NCBI GenBank assembly: GCA_963693365.1
Contig: CAVNZM010000012.1
Location: forward strand, 1,488,001 to 1,552,000
Source: Amoebidium appalachense
Lineage: Eukaryota; Ichthyosporea
DNA length: 64,000 bases
Direction: 5' to 3'
Part shown: one piece after another, positions 32,226-53,987 of the stretch
Layout: each line of letters begins with the position of its first letter
Numbering within the stretch: the first letter of the stretch is position 1
Translations under genes and position numbers: made by a program
The notes under the pieces: generated by a model
What the model saw: the letters and a program-made list of their open reading frames with translations, nothing else
Database searches by the model: none
Told to the model about the DNA's origin: nothing

Positions 32226-32666
32226 ATGGGGGGGGGGGGGAGGGGGGGGAGGAGGAAGTGGCGGAAAAAACAGACTGTGTCGATGACATAACAGTTTAAT
32301 GCCAGGTGCACCAGAGTTTTGCTAACGTGAGAGAAAATCAAGCACGGGGGGCATTTCTGTGTGGAAATTGATCAAATACCTACGATTATTTCTTTTCAAA
32401 GGGCACAACAAAGAGCAAAAAAGGGGGGAGGCGTAAAAACTAACGTGACCACCAACAAAAATAAGTAGAGCAAGCACCTAATTTGAGTTCCAAACACCTG
32501 CCCTTTGCACAGTCGCGTGTGTGTGAAAAAAACCCTGCAGTCTTCGCTGCAGACACTACTTGGGTGGCGAAAAATCACACAAATCTGGTTTTACACACAC
32601 ACACACCTTCGTGGTCTTGTATGTTGCAGCGTCAAACTGGTAATCACAAGGTGTTAACCCCATCAT
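28340..32666 (-). CDS. cAMP-receptor-like seven-TM receptor, GPCR copy E (apparently intact)
   Basis: This is the best-preserved family member. The predicted exons on the minus strand are 32666-32607 (60 nt), 31817-31399 (419 nt), 30753-30081 (673 nt) and 28777-28340 (438 nt). Phases 0, 2, 0 match and give 530 codons including stop. Exon 1 encodes the short outer N-terminus ([14 protein letters not shown]). Exon 2 holds TM1-TM4 with [14 protein letters not shown], two outer cysteines ([10 protein letters not shown]) and [19 protein letters not shown]. Exon 3 starts with [10 protein letters not shown]5 and STYRIRQS, then a loop of about 170 residues. Exon 4 has the basic [14 protein letters not shown]6 ([13 protein letters not shown]) and TM7 ([16 protein letters not shown]). 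The TM3 end (IVK plus a basic inner loop) and the Gly/Asn/Tyr pattern of TM7 fit cAMP-receptor/class E-like receptors. This implies a plasma-membrane receptor coupled to G proteins; ligand unknown. The exon 1 donor runs straight into GTGTGTGTGT. Confidence 0.85.
28810..29285. repeat. imperfect (CA)n array in GPCR copy E intron 3
   Basis: Several hundred bases of CA repeat with GCAC, ATAC and AAAC variants lie between exons 3 and 4 of copy E. The final pure block is at about 29218-29283. Confidence 0.95.
31826..31889. repeat. (GT)n microsatellite next to GPCR copy E exon 2
   Basis: A pure GT block starts within ten bases of the exon 2 acceptor (minus strand CACCTCCAG). It continues into GCGTGCGTGGGTG-type variants up to about 32060. 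Confidence 0.9.
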
Positions 32667-33801
32667 GCTTCCAACTGTGGTTCAAAACTCGTCTCCAGAG
32701 AGAGAAAATGGGTGCTTCTTGGTGTGTGCCCTCTACAGGCGCATAATCCCCCTTACGCAAACAGTCGAAAAAATAGTCACCGTGGAAAAGTGGTGATTAA
32801 TTTTACGTGGAAAAAGTGGTGATTAATTTTTACGATGGTGTGCAAGAAGGGCAAGTCTTCGAGGAAAAACAGGCTGAGGGGGAACATGGGCTCGACTGAG
32901 GTTTTGAACGGTTTCGTTATGGGGACCCGGGGAAAAAAAAAAGTTTGAAAAAGGTAATAGATTTTAGGTTTCCCTCACTTATCAAGCAACCACTCGTCAC
33001 GGTTCTAATACTCACGGGACATACGGTTACAGTGTTTATAAGTCTTGATCTCAACACTGAGTCATAGATATAGAATAGCTAAACCTGCGCAAATGTTTGG
33101 CACCTTACTGTAACAACCTACGGTGTAAACCAACCTGAAGTACCGAATATGAAACCGAATTTTTTTGTGTACACACACGTGTACTGCAATAACAAGGCTT
33201 TTCCATGGAGTTCGACCAAACCAAGTCGGACCATGGCAGTACGTATTTGAAAAAGGAAATTTATGGCTGCTGAGTTACCTTATATGGTGTGCAGACGAAA
33301 TGTCACGTGTGTGAGCCCACACACCAGAAACCTCTGACAACTTCCACTCTTATCAGTGAATTCCCGGGGATCTATCTGTTGTTGCGGGAAGGAGGGGGAG
33401 GGATGTGGGAAAGAAGGGGGGGGGGGGGGGGGGGGGGGAGGGGAGACACGGGAGAGGAGGTGCCACAGGTTCTATCACGTTTTCAAAAATGAACAGACCC
33501 CCCCCCCCCCCCCCCCCCTCACCAGGCCCCTCCCCCTTGCCCCCATTTCTTCGGTCAGTTCAGCCAACTTCTGCTGCAACTGACAGGTCCTGTCAGATCC
33601 GAATTTAGACAGTGGAATGCACCGCGTGCATGTACGTGTACATGTGTCACGTGCAACTGAGCGCATTCCACACCCTGCAGTAGTAACTGTTGCGCATGCA
33701 GCTGGCGCGTGCACTGTTACATGTACTGGGGTCCTCTGCCGACGGGGTCCGCAGGACATCGACTCCATAGCAAACAGCAGTTCTTCCTTCCATCCCCCCC
33801 C

Positions 33802-33840
<39 letters not shown>

Positions 33841-34809
33841 CCCCCCCCCTCCCCCCCCCCCCCCCCCCCCCCCCCCCAAGCCTTTCCCCTCCCCCGCCCC
33901 CGGTTCCGGCCCCAGCCCTGTCTCCATCCATCCCGGACCACACTGGCCGGTTTCGATAAGGAAGAGGATGACAGTACGTATCAAACTGTCGGCAGGAAAA
34001 AGGGAGAGCTGTGTCAACCTCCCCCCCCCGACACCTCCTTCCCCCACCCCAACCACCCAACCCACCCACCCGCCCACCCACCCAAACACCCACCCCCCCA
34101 CCCCACCCAAACCCATCCCCCCCAACTCAATTCAACCCGCCCCACCTCCCCACCCCAGGTCATATCCCACCCACCGTGCACACACCCGCGCCCCACGTGC
34201 CCCCCCACCAACCCCACCCCACGAAATCTGCCGTTCTAATCGCACTATGTTACGGCCCAGGCGCCGGGGCCAGTCCCCAACCAGAGCTCGTCACAGTGAG
34301 CACTGAGAGCTCGAGCGGATCCTCCCCACCTGGCTCGTTCATGGTCACCTCTAGATCTTTGTGCCGATGATGCCCGATTCGGCCTTCCATGGCAGGGTCA
34401 CTGGCGTGACATTGGTGACATATGATGGGCCATGGCCACACATGCATACAGTACATGTGAAAAGAAAAGAAAATGAGAACGTGGGTGGGAGAGAGCGCCA
34501 AGAAAAAATTAGCAGCGTATATCCTTCAGGAGGGTCGGACGGCGAAAGGCGCGTACCGCGGCGGATTCCGCGGCGGGCGGCACTGCCACGGGCCCTTGCC
34601 CCACAGTGATTACGGTTACGTAACTGTTATCATCGGCGATCAAAGGGCATGATTTGTGAAACAACACTCAGGGCAGCTTTAAAATTTGCCGCTGAGAGGC
34701 TCAGGGGCTCTCTTACGGCTCAATTGATCAAGAACTTGGGCGGAGGGCTGTGACCAGAGAATTCCAGTCGAAACCTACTTTTTTAGCGTGGCTACGGCAC
34801 CTCGAAACG
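32667..34809. other. intergenic between GPCR copy E and the TFIIH p34 gene (divergent)
   Basis: Upstream regions of two divergent genes. 32667-33400 is ordinary DNA with no recognisable gene. It is followed by G/C tracts (33418-33440, 33500-33520, 33790-33880) and C-rich CCCACC repeats at 34020-34160. The segment 34240-34800 is GC-rich unique DNA and probably carries the p34 promoter, but no TATA box was identified. Confidence 0.5.
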
Positions 34810-43968
<9,159 letters not shown>

Positions 43969-44036
43969 CAGGGAGAGATTTAAGTTTCCATGTTCCAGCA
44001 TTGATCGAAGGCTATTGGTCAGGGTGGAGGAGGGGG

Positions 44037-44073
<37 letters not shown>

Positions 44074-44293
44074 GGAGAATACTGAATAATGGAAACATAA
44101 TATATCAATGCGCCCGAGCTTCGCAAGAATGTGACTTAGGTGTATGGGAATGAGGGTTGTATGAACCTGCAACAACAATGGATTGCATGCATGTCCTCCG
44201 TATATTTGCTGAATGTATGTTGACTTGACAAGTGATATACGTGGGAGGGAAGGGCTACATGTGTGTAAATCTAAAACCCGTAGTGAACTTAAC

Positions 44294-44576
44294 AATAAAT
44301 ACACCGAAAGACATGCCACTTTTTTACGTGCAAGCAGACACATGCAGGCGCAAGAACACGCCACACCCATTCCCACACATCCTAGACACACAGACACAAT
44401 TTAAATGCCTGGAGGGACTACATTTATATTTGCCATAGTTTTTGCATACAAGCGATGCACGCACTAACACATGCACAGACACGTATTCTTAAGTAATAGT
44501 CTAGCCTCGTATATGTATGAATTTATTCGTTGAAAGTGATTCGCTAAAACAGTAACAGAATATGATGTGCAATAAA
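44294..44576 (+). terminator. candidate p34 polyadenylation signals
   Basis: AATAAA occurs at 44294-44299 and again at 44571-44576 downstream of the p34 stop codon (43968), in unique sequence. Which is used cannot be told from sequence. Confidence 0.35.
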
Positions 44577-45187
44577 TGACCATCAAGATATGCACGTGTG
44601 CTTTCAGCACATAGGCATACATGGGATATCAATAAAGGTGTATCAAGTGATGTGTTCAGTTAAAGTATACAAATCAGTAGGCAAAAGAAGAATATGGCAT
44701 CATTTTTCAAAGAGGAATGCAAACTAAACTAAACTGAAGTACATGTGGGACTGAATAATCTTGTATTCATGGTACAGTCACGCGTTTAGAACTCTACCTA
44801 TGTACAGCTATATGCTATGTGTTCATTATGTTGTTTTGCTGAACCTTTTGCGTCTTGCTGGCCTATATGCAATTTTCGTGGGTGTACTTGTGGGCTTGTC
44901 CATATGCTTACATGAATGCATGTTTTCGAAAGTCTTTTCTCTTTCCTCTTACCCTGCTCTCTTACCCCCTATTCTCGCGCATTTCTTTTTCACCTTTGCG
45001 CATTTCTATACAAACATATATCCAATTTATTCTGAATTTCTTATTCGTTTTTGGTTTTTAAATGTAATCCAGGTTAAGTCCTGTGATCTTGAATGCCCAA
45101 GCATGCATGCAGGGTAGTTGGTCGATCGTTAGTTTGGGCACGTGCAGGGTGGCAACACCATCAGAGGACAGGCTCACAGGCACCTGT

Positions 45188-45189
<2 letters not shown>

Positions 45190-45264
<75 letters not shown>
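45190..45264. repeat. (GT)n microsatellite
   Basis: A pure GT run of about 75 bases, downstream of p34. Confidence 0.95.
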
Positions 45265-45265
<1 letters not shown>

Positions 45266-45433
45266 ACATGCATGTGTGGTTAGTGTATGCTGTGGTAGTG
45301 CTAATTGGCCAGTCAGCGAGTAGTATTTTCACTTGAGTTATATCTTACCCGGCCCCGAATTAATCGGGACTAGGCTCTGCCCGAGGGGAGGTCAGGGGGG
45401 GAGGTAGAAACGATTATTAAAACTAGGGCAGTG

Positions 45434-45702
45434 CTAAAGCAAGGTCCGTATCTACCATTTTGGTGTTCCACATTGCTGACGTCATTCTGTTAACAATTTC
45501 CACGCAGCCGTTTAGGTGCCCAGAAGATAGCGCAAAATCAGCCCGGGCGAAAGCAGGCTTTTTCAGATGTCGACATAGACCAGTTTCGGTATTTGACACA
45601 AATCGATAACGTCCACTGATTGGTCAGAGCCATCTGACAAATGTGGCTCATGGATCCTCGTCACCCACACCCCTAAAATGCTAGATACGGAGGTTGGTTT
45701 AA
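45434..45702. mobile_element. MITE-like inverted-repeat element, copy 1
   Basis: The left end (TAAAGCAAGGTCCGTATCTA, continuing CCATTTT) is the inverse of the right end (AAAATGCTAGATACGGAGGT, continuing TGGTTTAA), giving terminal inverted repeats of about 28 nt. The interior has GACGTCATTCTGTTAAC, which recurs inverted in copy 2. Length is about 270 bp with no coding capacity. Confidence 0.7.
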
Positions 45703-45892
45703 ACACGTATACATGGTAGGTTGCTCTTGGTGGTGGCAGTGGGTGATTTGGTCTGATCAATTGGCAGAGGTCTGAGACGGTGAAAAGGAGCCAGATAATG
45801 AAGGGTCGACGGTGTGTGTATGTGTTTTGTAACCCAGAGGTGGAAAGGGCGAGGGGGGGGGGGGGGGGGGGGGGGGGAGGGGGGGGGAAGGA

Positions 45893-45947
45893 GGGATGTA
45901 TGCATTGGAGTGTTGGTAATATGGAGGAGACACCAAAGGGCAAAATA
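45893..45947. repeat. fragment of a duplicated segment
   Basis: This segment (GGATGTATGCATTGGAGTG ... ATGGAGGAGACACCAAAGG) is similar to 49698-49752, in the same orientation. Both copies follow a long G run. Confidence 0.7.
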
Positions 45948-46474
45948 TAGCCCCAAATTTCGGGCCCGCACGGTGGCGGAAGACTAATTAAAATGACGTC
46001 ATCAAATGGTCTAAGCAATGTAGGCTATAGAATGTGGCCTGATTGAATTTCTATCCAGGTTTTCATTGGCTAATGGGATGTCGCCATCATTATTTCTCCG
46101 GGATCTAGATCTAAGCAATAAAAACCTGGATACTTTTAACATAAAGAAAAAAGGAGACACACGAGCACCAAAAGGATATAAATAGAGTTAAACAAATAAC
46201 AACATAAGCTTTTAAGATTATTTTGTTCCTCTGATAGTTATTTTCGCTACCATCTTTCTTCACCCATCTTTTAGCCAATGATAACCTGGATAGTTGTTAA
46301 CGAAGCAATTTTTCCTAGTTGGTGGCTCAGCGAGCGCAGAGGTGGATGGTGTGCGTATGGTTCAGAAACAATGATTGTGCAGCAAAATTTGATTAGTAAT
46401 TGTAAAAATATTTTTTTTAAGAATTTTATTGATAATACTAGCGCTGTAAGCAGTTTATAAAAAACATGCTGCCG

Positions 46475-46505
<31 letters not shown>

Positions 46506-46608
46506 GGCAGCGTCATCAGTGGTGCCGACACTGGGGGCTAGGCAAAATATAAACCATCACGAAAATGAAAACCCGAAATGAAACGCTTTTTTGTTGACCC
46601 TAAAATGA

Positions 46609-46718
46609 AACAAGCAAAAAGCGTGCAGGCAGAAGACACTTGAAAAGAGCCCATCAGCAGGGTTTTCCTCTGCCTCCACAAAAGAACGTGTTTCGACGTT
46701 TTTAACTCCTCGCGCATG
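46609..46718. repeat. dispersed repeat shared with 49758-49870
   Basis: The shared stretches include GCGTGCAGGCAGAAGACACT, GAGCCCATCA, TGCCTCCACAAAAG and CTCGCGCATGG in the same order and orientation. This copy lies just downstream of GH29 exon 8; the other is in GH29 intron 5. Confidence 0.8.
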
Positions 46719-46872
46719 GGGGGAGGGGGGAGGGGGGGAGGGGGGGTTTTGCATGTGTAATAGGAAGGAAAGTAAAGGCCCCCGGGGGAGGAGGGGGGGG
46801 GGGGGGGGGGGGAGGGAGAGAGGAGGGGGGGGGGGGGGAGGGGAGGGGGGGGGGGGGGGGGGGTGTTAATAC

Positions 46873-47023
46873 CTGGGCCGTTGAGCCGACCAAGGAAGCA
46901 GCCGTATTGTTGTTTGGTCCTGCCAATGGCCCGAGAATGATTTTGGGCCCCGGCCAGCCCAGGGTGATGGCATACACGGTGGTATTGGATCTGTGTGTGT
47001 ACGTGTGTGTGTTTGTGTGTGGG

Positions 47024-47062
<39 letters not shown>

Positions 47063-49136
47063 CGGGCGGGGGGGTTGTGGTGGTGTGTGTGTGTACACCG
47101 TTTGTGTATGTGTGTCAGATGTTGCAGTCCGTGTGCGTGTGCGTGTGCGTGTGCGTGTGCGTGTGTGTGTGTGTGCGCGTGCATGCCCGCGTGCATGTTT
47201 TTCTTTCTCTCTTTCTTTCTTTTTGTCTTTTCTTCCTTTTTTTTTTTTTTTTTTGCGCCGCGCAGGGGGAGGTGGGGGGGTGGGGGGGGGGGGGGGGGTG
47301 GAAGGGGAGGGGAGGGGGGGGGGGGGGGGGGGGGGGGGATGGATAATTGGATGGGTGTGTGCATTGAGTGGGTCAAAGGCCTTTACACTCGTATCTGTGC
47401 AAAATGTGCATACTAAGAGGGTCGGGTGGGTGGGGGGGAGGGGGGTAGTGAGAGGAAGAGTGGGAAAGGGGCCACGGGCAACGAGTGGGGGTGAGGGGGG
47501 GAAGGGGAGGGGGGGTGTGGGGGGGGGAGGGGGGGGGAGAGGAGGGTTTGTTTGTTTGGGGGGGGGGGGGGGGGGGGGGGGGTTGTTACCTTGTGAAGCA
47601 GACACCAACGTTTGCAGCAACACCAGGATCAAGACAGGCAACAGTCAGACCGGTGAAGGGGAAGGGAGTGGTTCCGTAGATCTGATTGGTTGAAATAAGT
47701 GGTTGCTTGACCATTTATGGAAAGCCGGAAATGGAAAGTGGTGAGATACTAATAGACAGCATAACTGCAAGATACATAAGGGCGTGTTTGGCAACCCTTT
47801 AAAAAGCGTATTCATATTTATGGCGAAAAGACGATCAATCGTGTTTATAAAATTATTTTGTGGTATGCGTATTTAGGGCCGAAATACGATTATGGCGTAC
47901 CAAACACGCCTAAACACGAAAGTTGAGCCCGCCCGATCGCATTTACGTTTTATCAGTGGAATGCGAAAAGTGTATGTTTCAGATGTTTGATTGGGCAAAG
48001 GGGTGTAAACCAAAAATAATACATTTATTACCTCGAAGTGTAATTAAAGTCAAAATGGGGCATGTTTTTTTCCCTGTTTTATATGGAAATAATTACTTCG
48101 ATACTTTGGTATACATGACATTATTTACTTTTTATTTCTGTTGTAAAAAAGCATTATGGGGAAAAGAACAGACACTGGCCCAATTTCCACCAATACCAAA
48201 CCATAATAACCATAAAAGGTGCACTGCGGTGCAAATATTGGATTGGATCAGAGTGATCCAATACATGCCCATATCGCTTATGATTGGCTTAAAGTTATAT
48301 CGTCTTTTCGAAAATCACCTCCGGAGGTGATGTTCGAAAATACGTATTTACAGCGATGTCCATCGTCTTAAGCGTTAATTGAAACCTGTGGCGCGTTGGG
48401 CAGGACACATATTCGTATTCGTCTTTAGGCCGAAAAGACGAATACGATGGAAAGACGATATAACTGCAGTGCCAAACACGCCCTAATAGGGTGACGATGG
48501 TATAGAAGGAGAGCCCATACACATAAAGTCCCAAAATGGATGGTGGTCAAAGATAAGACGAATCCATATATATATATATGGGGGTTTCGCTGTTTACTCG
48601 AGGCAAGGAATATAAATAACAAACCCAAAAATGGACAGTGGAAATGGGTATGAAGTGCCCATACATAAAACCCCCATAACTAATTATGAGATCATGGTGG
48701 TTGTGTTGCGCTCGTGTGCTTGAACATGAGCATGATACGTTGTCCCCACTTCTTCTTTTTCCCTTCTTTAAAAACGTCTATCCCCCCCCCCTCCCCCCCC
48801 CCCCCCCCCCCCCCCCCGGCCCATCCCCTGTTTCTTTTTGAAAAGGCCCAAGTGGCCCGGGAGGGCGGGGGAAAAGGGGGGAAGGGGGGGAGGGGGGAGG
48901 GGGAGGGAGAAAGGGAGGGAGGGGGGGGGGGGGGGGGGGGGGGGATAAGGGGTACATACAGCCTCTCCATTTGTTCTCAGCCACACCCCCAACTCCCTCA
49001 AAATGTCTTTTTGCTCCTGTGGCAGTCGACCATCCGACATCGGCCCAACACTCAGATGGAGGTGACCACCCCCAGCAACAGTTTGCACCTGTTTGCATGT
49101 ACGTGTGTTGTGCAAGGTTTTTAAGTGTGTGTGTGT

Positions 49137-49183
<47 letters not shown>

Positions 49184-49661
49184 GGTGTGCTGTGAGTGTG
49201 GTAGGTGGGCGGACGGAGGGAGGGGAGGGGAGGGGGTGGGGGTGGGGGGAGGGAGGGGGACAAGAGAAAGAGAGGGAGAGAGAGGAAGAACATGTGTCTG
49301 TGTGTGTGTGCGTGCGAGTGAGTGTGTGTTTGTGTGAGATGAACTTCTTCTTGAGATCCGAGAAGATCAAGTCCAGTGAAATGGCAGGAGGTATTACAAC
49401 GAACGAATTCCCGGGGTAAGGCTGATAGCAAAAGTTCTGTCTTCCTATGCTGCAACCCAAGTCACATTGGGGGGGGGAGGGGGGGGGGGGGGGGGGGGGG
49501 AGGGGCGGGGAGGGGGGAGGGGGGGGGGGGAGGGGGGGGGGTATTTGAGGCTGTGTAGGGGGCGGGTCAAGAAGTGTATGTCCCTGTGTGTGCATATCTT
49601 TACTTGTGTGTGTGTGCAGTGGTTCGGGCGTGTTGTGCGTGCTTGTTTCAAGGAGGGGAAA

Positions 49662-49698
<37 letters not shown>

Positions 49699-51718
49699 GA
49701 TGTATGCTTAGAGGGTTGGAACTATGGAGGAGACAACAAAGAGCAAAAGCAAAAACGTCACGAAAAATGAGAAGCGTGCAGACAGAAGACACTTGAACAG
49801 AGCCCATCATTAGGGGGGTTCCTATGCCTCCACAAAAGCATGGGTTTTGACTCTTTAATCTCTCGCGCATGGTTCCCAACCCATACTTTGTTCCAACAGC
49901 AATAGGCGAGTCCACCCGTCTTGGCCAAAGACGAGCAGGGTTGTTCAAGGAGCAGCAATCGAAGAACACAGAGTCTAAAAAATCTGCAAGCAGACAAAAA
50001 CGAAGAAAACAAGCAGAGAAATAGAGCTGGATGAGAGGGAGACGGGCGATATTCATGGGCATACCAGGAGTTGAATGAAGTGGTTGGGGGTGTTATAGAC
50101 GTCCAGCCGGTTGTATCCTGCAAGGGCCAAAAAACATAAGAAGGGTATGTATATATATGCTGAGAGGGTCTAGGTGTGTGTGGGGTGGGGGGTGGGGCGG
50201 GGGGGGGAGGGGGGGAGGGGGGGGGGTGTTGGAGAAGCAGAAGGTGTTCAACTTATTCTTGCACATATGCGAGTTTTGGTGTTGATGATACTGGTGGTGA
50301 GGTGTGGGTGTGGGTGTGTGGTGGTGGCAGAGGCAAGGGGAAGCCGGGGGGAGGGGAGGGGCAATGCTCATAAAGTGCCTGGCAGGCTGTAATTGTTGAT
50401 TCCTCCATCAATCCAACCCCACCCCCTCCCCTCCTCACTTGTTTTGGCCCTTTCATGCTACCCCCCCCCCCCCCCCCCGCTCCCCCCCAACCCCCTCCCC
50501 CTCCCCTCCCACGCACACACACATACACACAATTCACTTATTCTCTCGACTACAAACCTTCCCCCCTTCTCTGCCCAGGAAGCGGGAGGGGAATGGGGGG
50601 GGGGGATTCGGGAAGGGGAGGGGGTGGGGTGGGGGTGGGGGGTAGGGGGTGGAGAGGGGGAGGATGGGAGTAGGGGGCGGGGGGGAGGGGGTTTTGGGGG
50701 GGGGGGGGGAGGGGGGGAGGGGGCTGATACCGATGGACACGCCCAGACCCTCATAGACCATCCACGGGTGTGTAGGGTCCTCCCATATGCACGTGCTTCC
50801 CTGTAGAGGGGGGGGGGGGGGGGGGGGGGGGAAGGGGGGTGGGGGAGGGGTGGAGGGGGAGGGGCGGGGGGGGGGGGGGGAGGTGGGGGGGGGAGGGGGG
50901 GGGGGGGGGGGAGGGGGGAAGGGGATACGGGGAGGGCAAAGAACGTGAGGCTCCCAAGGAAAGAGAGATGAAGGGGCAGGGGCAAGAAGTGTGAATATGT
51001 GTGCGTAACCAGTTAAACCTGAGCCTACATATCTCCCCTGTCCCCCTCGTGTGGGCGGTGATATATTTCTCGACTCGAGCATTTATATGCAGAAATCGAC
51101 ATGACGATTAAACACAAAAAATAACATATCTCGGCACCGCAGTTAGACGCAGAAAAAATATATCTCGGCATGAGGCCTAGAAATTATTATATCTCGGCAT
51201 AGCGGTTGGACGCAGAAAACGATGGGGTGTTAAACCAACCTCCGTATCTACCATTTTAAGCCCAGACCGAGGATGACCCAATCGAGGATTTCAGATGGCC
51301 CTTGCGCGGCGTTCGAAGCTCTCAAACATATCAAGCGATCGAGGATGTAACGACATTTGTTAACAGAAACGTCAGAATGACGTCATGCGCTCGATCGCTT
51401 GATTGATTCGAGGATTTCAATTACCGCGACCGGACCATCGCATATCCTCGATCGGATTATCCTCGATCTTGTCTAAAATGGTAGATACGGACCTTGGTTT
51501 AAGAATATGCAGCCATGGTGAAATCAGCAAAAATAGAGTTTGAGTCCCCATAGTGCTTTGTCATTGGTATTGCAATACCATAGCAACCCTGGTGCTGTCT
51601 CAACCAATACAATCGCACATGGAAACGGAATCGGCTGATGGCAACACGGTATTCTGATATGATGAAATCTGCCCGGCAAAACCATGAACAACGTGTGCAC
51701 CCACTCTGCCTCCCCCCC

Positions 51719-51749
<31 letters not shown>

Positions 51750-52313
51750 ACACCCACGCACCCACCCCTCCCTCTGTCCCCACCTCCCCTCCCCGCCCGC
51801 CCGCCCCTACACACCACGCACAGACAAAGCGAAAATACACGCACACACATGCATAGAGTTGTAAAACACACCTCCTCGGCGTATTCACACGTGTATACTC
51901 CCCCGTGGTAGCCTGTTGCGTCCTCCCCCCATCGATCGTTCACCACCACTTTGTCCCTGCATAACACAAAAAACACCCGGGGCTCAGTCAAATGGTTGTA
52001 ATAAAAAAGAGAAGAAGAAGAAGGAGAAGAAGGAGAAGGAGAAGGAGGAGAAGAAGAAGGAGAAGAAGGAGAAGGAAGAGAAAAGGAAGAAGAAGAAGAA
52101 GAAGAAGAAGAAGAAGAAGAAGAAGAAGGAAAGGAAGAAGAATGTTAGGGCCATGCGAGCCACCTCAAATGTGTTTTCAACGTCAGACATTATTGTCCAG
52201 GAATCACCCGCGTCTCAAAAAGACACAACGTGGTTCTGGTTTTTGCTCAAAACTCATCCGTTTTTTCTATTTTCTTTCTTTTCTTTTATTTTTTTCTCCC
52301 TGTGCGTGTGTGT

Positions 52314-52367
<54 letters not shown>

Positions 52368-53470
52368 TATTCAAATGACGATTTGAGTTACTGAAGAAAA
52401 GAAATGGATTGACAAAAAGGGGAGGGGGGTACCCACAGACGGGATGGAAATTTTAGAAGCAAGAAATTAAAACGCCCAAAAACAATAACAAGTGACATAC
52501 ACCAGCCCAAAGTCGCAAACCCATTTCTAATAAACAGAGCCCCGTTATTTTTATTTTATTTTATTTATTTTATTTTTCTTTTTTTTTGTGGGGGGGGGGG
52601 GGGGGGGGGGGGGGGGGAGGGAGGGGGGGGGGGAGGCTATCGTCACAAAAGAGCTTTGGGTGGTGGTTTTTTTTTCTTTTTTTTTTCTTCTTTTTCTTTT
52701 TTTTTTTTTTGGAAAGGGGGGGAGCGGAGGGGGAGGGGGGGAGGGGGGGGGGGGGGGGGGGGGACTACTTTCTGATGTTTCTTTTCTCTTCCATTTATTT
52801 TTATTGTTGTTGTTCTTTTATTTTTCATTTATTTTTCATTTATTTTATATTATTTTGTTTTGTTTTATTTTATTTTATCTTATTTATTTTATTTTATTTA
52901 TTTTTTATTATTTTTTTTTTTTTTGGGGGGGGGGGGGGGGGGAGGGGGGAGGGGGGGCAATAAACATACTTAACCCGAGACTCGCTGAAAAGCCACGCCA
53001 GAAACTCTTTCCGATCCCCAAAAGCCCGAGTCGTACCCCGTCTCAGTGTCAGCAAAGATGAATTCAGGTCCAACTGAGTCCACCAATTGTCGCAGTTGGG
53101 GCTGAACCACTGTTTTGACATAGCTGGGTGGGTCTGTACCGTGTAGCTGTGTATTGAACCTGAGGAATTAAGGGGGGAAGGGGGAAGGGGGGAGGGGATG
53201 AGAGGGGTGGGGGGCGGAGACATTTGGAACTTGAAAGGTCGGTAACGGAGGGGGGGGGGCGGAGGGGGGGGGGGAGGGGGGAGGGGAGCACAGGCATGCT
53301 CTGTGTGCGAAGAGGGGTAGCGTAGGGTGAGTTGGAGGTGGGGGTTGGTGGTGGTGGTGGTGTGGGGGGGGCGGGAGGGGGGGGGGGGGAGGGGGGTTTG
53401 AAAACCTTTGTTTGATTTTTATTGTGTATTAGTCTCTTTTGGTCTTTTAGAGGGCGGGCAACAATTTGGG

Positions 53471-53518
<48 letters not shown>

Positions 53519-53653
53519 CTGAGGGAGAGAGGATGGGAGGGCGGGGGATGGGGGGGGGGGGGGGGGGGGGGGGGGGATGTACGCAAATCTTTTAAGTTTT
53601 CTTTTTTCTTTTTTTCTTTTTTTCTTTTCCCTTTTTTTTTGGGGGGGGGGGGG

Positions 53654-53700
<47 letters not shown>

Positions 53701-53947
53701 GGGGGGGGAGGAGGAAGAATGCAGGTTGATATATCAGAACCCTTTTTACTGCCAAAGCCGGATTTTTTGGAGGTGCTAAGTGCGTAAATGAGTAACCGTG
53801 GACCACCGGGGGGGGGGGGGGGGGGGGAGGGGGGAGGGGAGGGGGGGGGGGGGGGGAGAAGCTGTTACAAAATGTAAGTTGTGTGTCCAAGGGGTCAGGG
53901 AGGGGAGGAGAGGCGAAGAGGCGGGGGGTGTGGGGTGGGTGAATAGT

Positions 53948-53987
<40 letters not shown>

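Larger units (their letters stand above)
43969..46872. other. convergent intergenic region between p34 and the GH29 gene
   Basis: This holds a p34 3' flank of about 1.2 kb of unique DNA, a (GT)n array at 45190-45264, inverted-repeat element copy 1 (45434-45702), a G tract (about 45854-45890) and duplicated fragments at 45893-45947 and 46609-46718. The missing last exon of the GH29 gene is expected between about 45700 and 46870 on the minus strand but could not be identified with confidence. Confidence 0.5.

Noticed and set aside
46538-47641. 367-codon proline-rich open frame on the minus strand
   Set aside because: It runs through poly-G tracts, reads GH29 exons 7 and 8 in the wrong frame and has no start or composition of a real protein.
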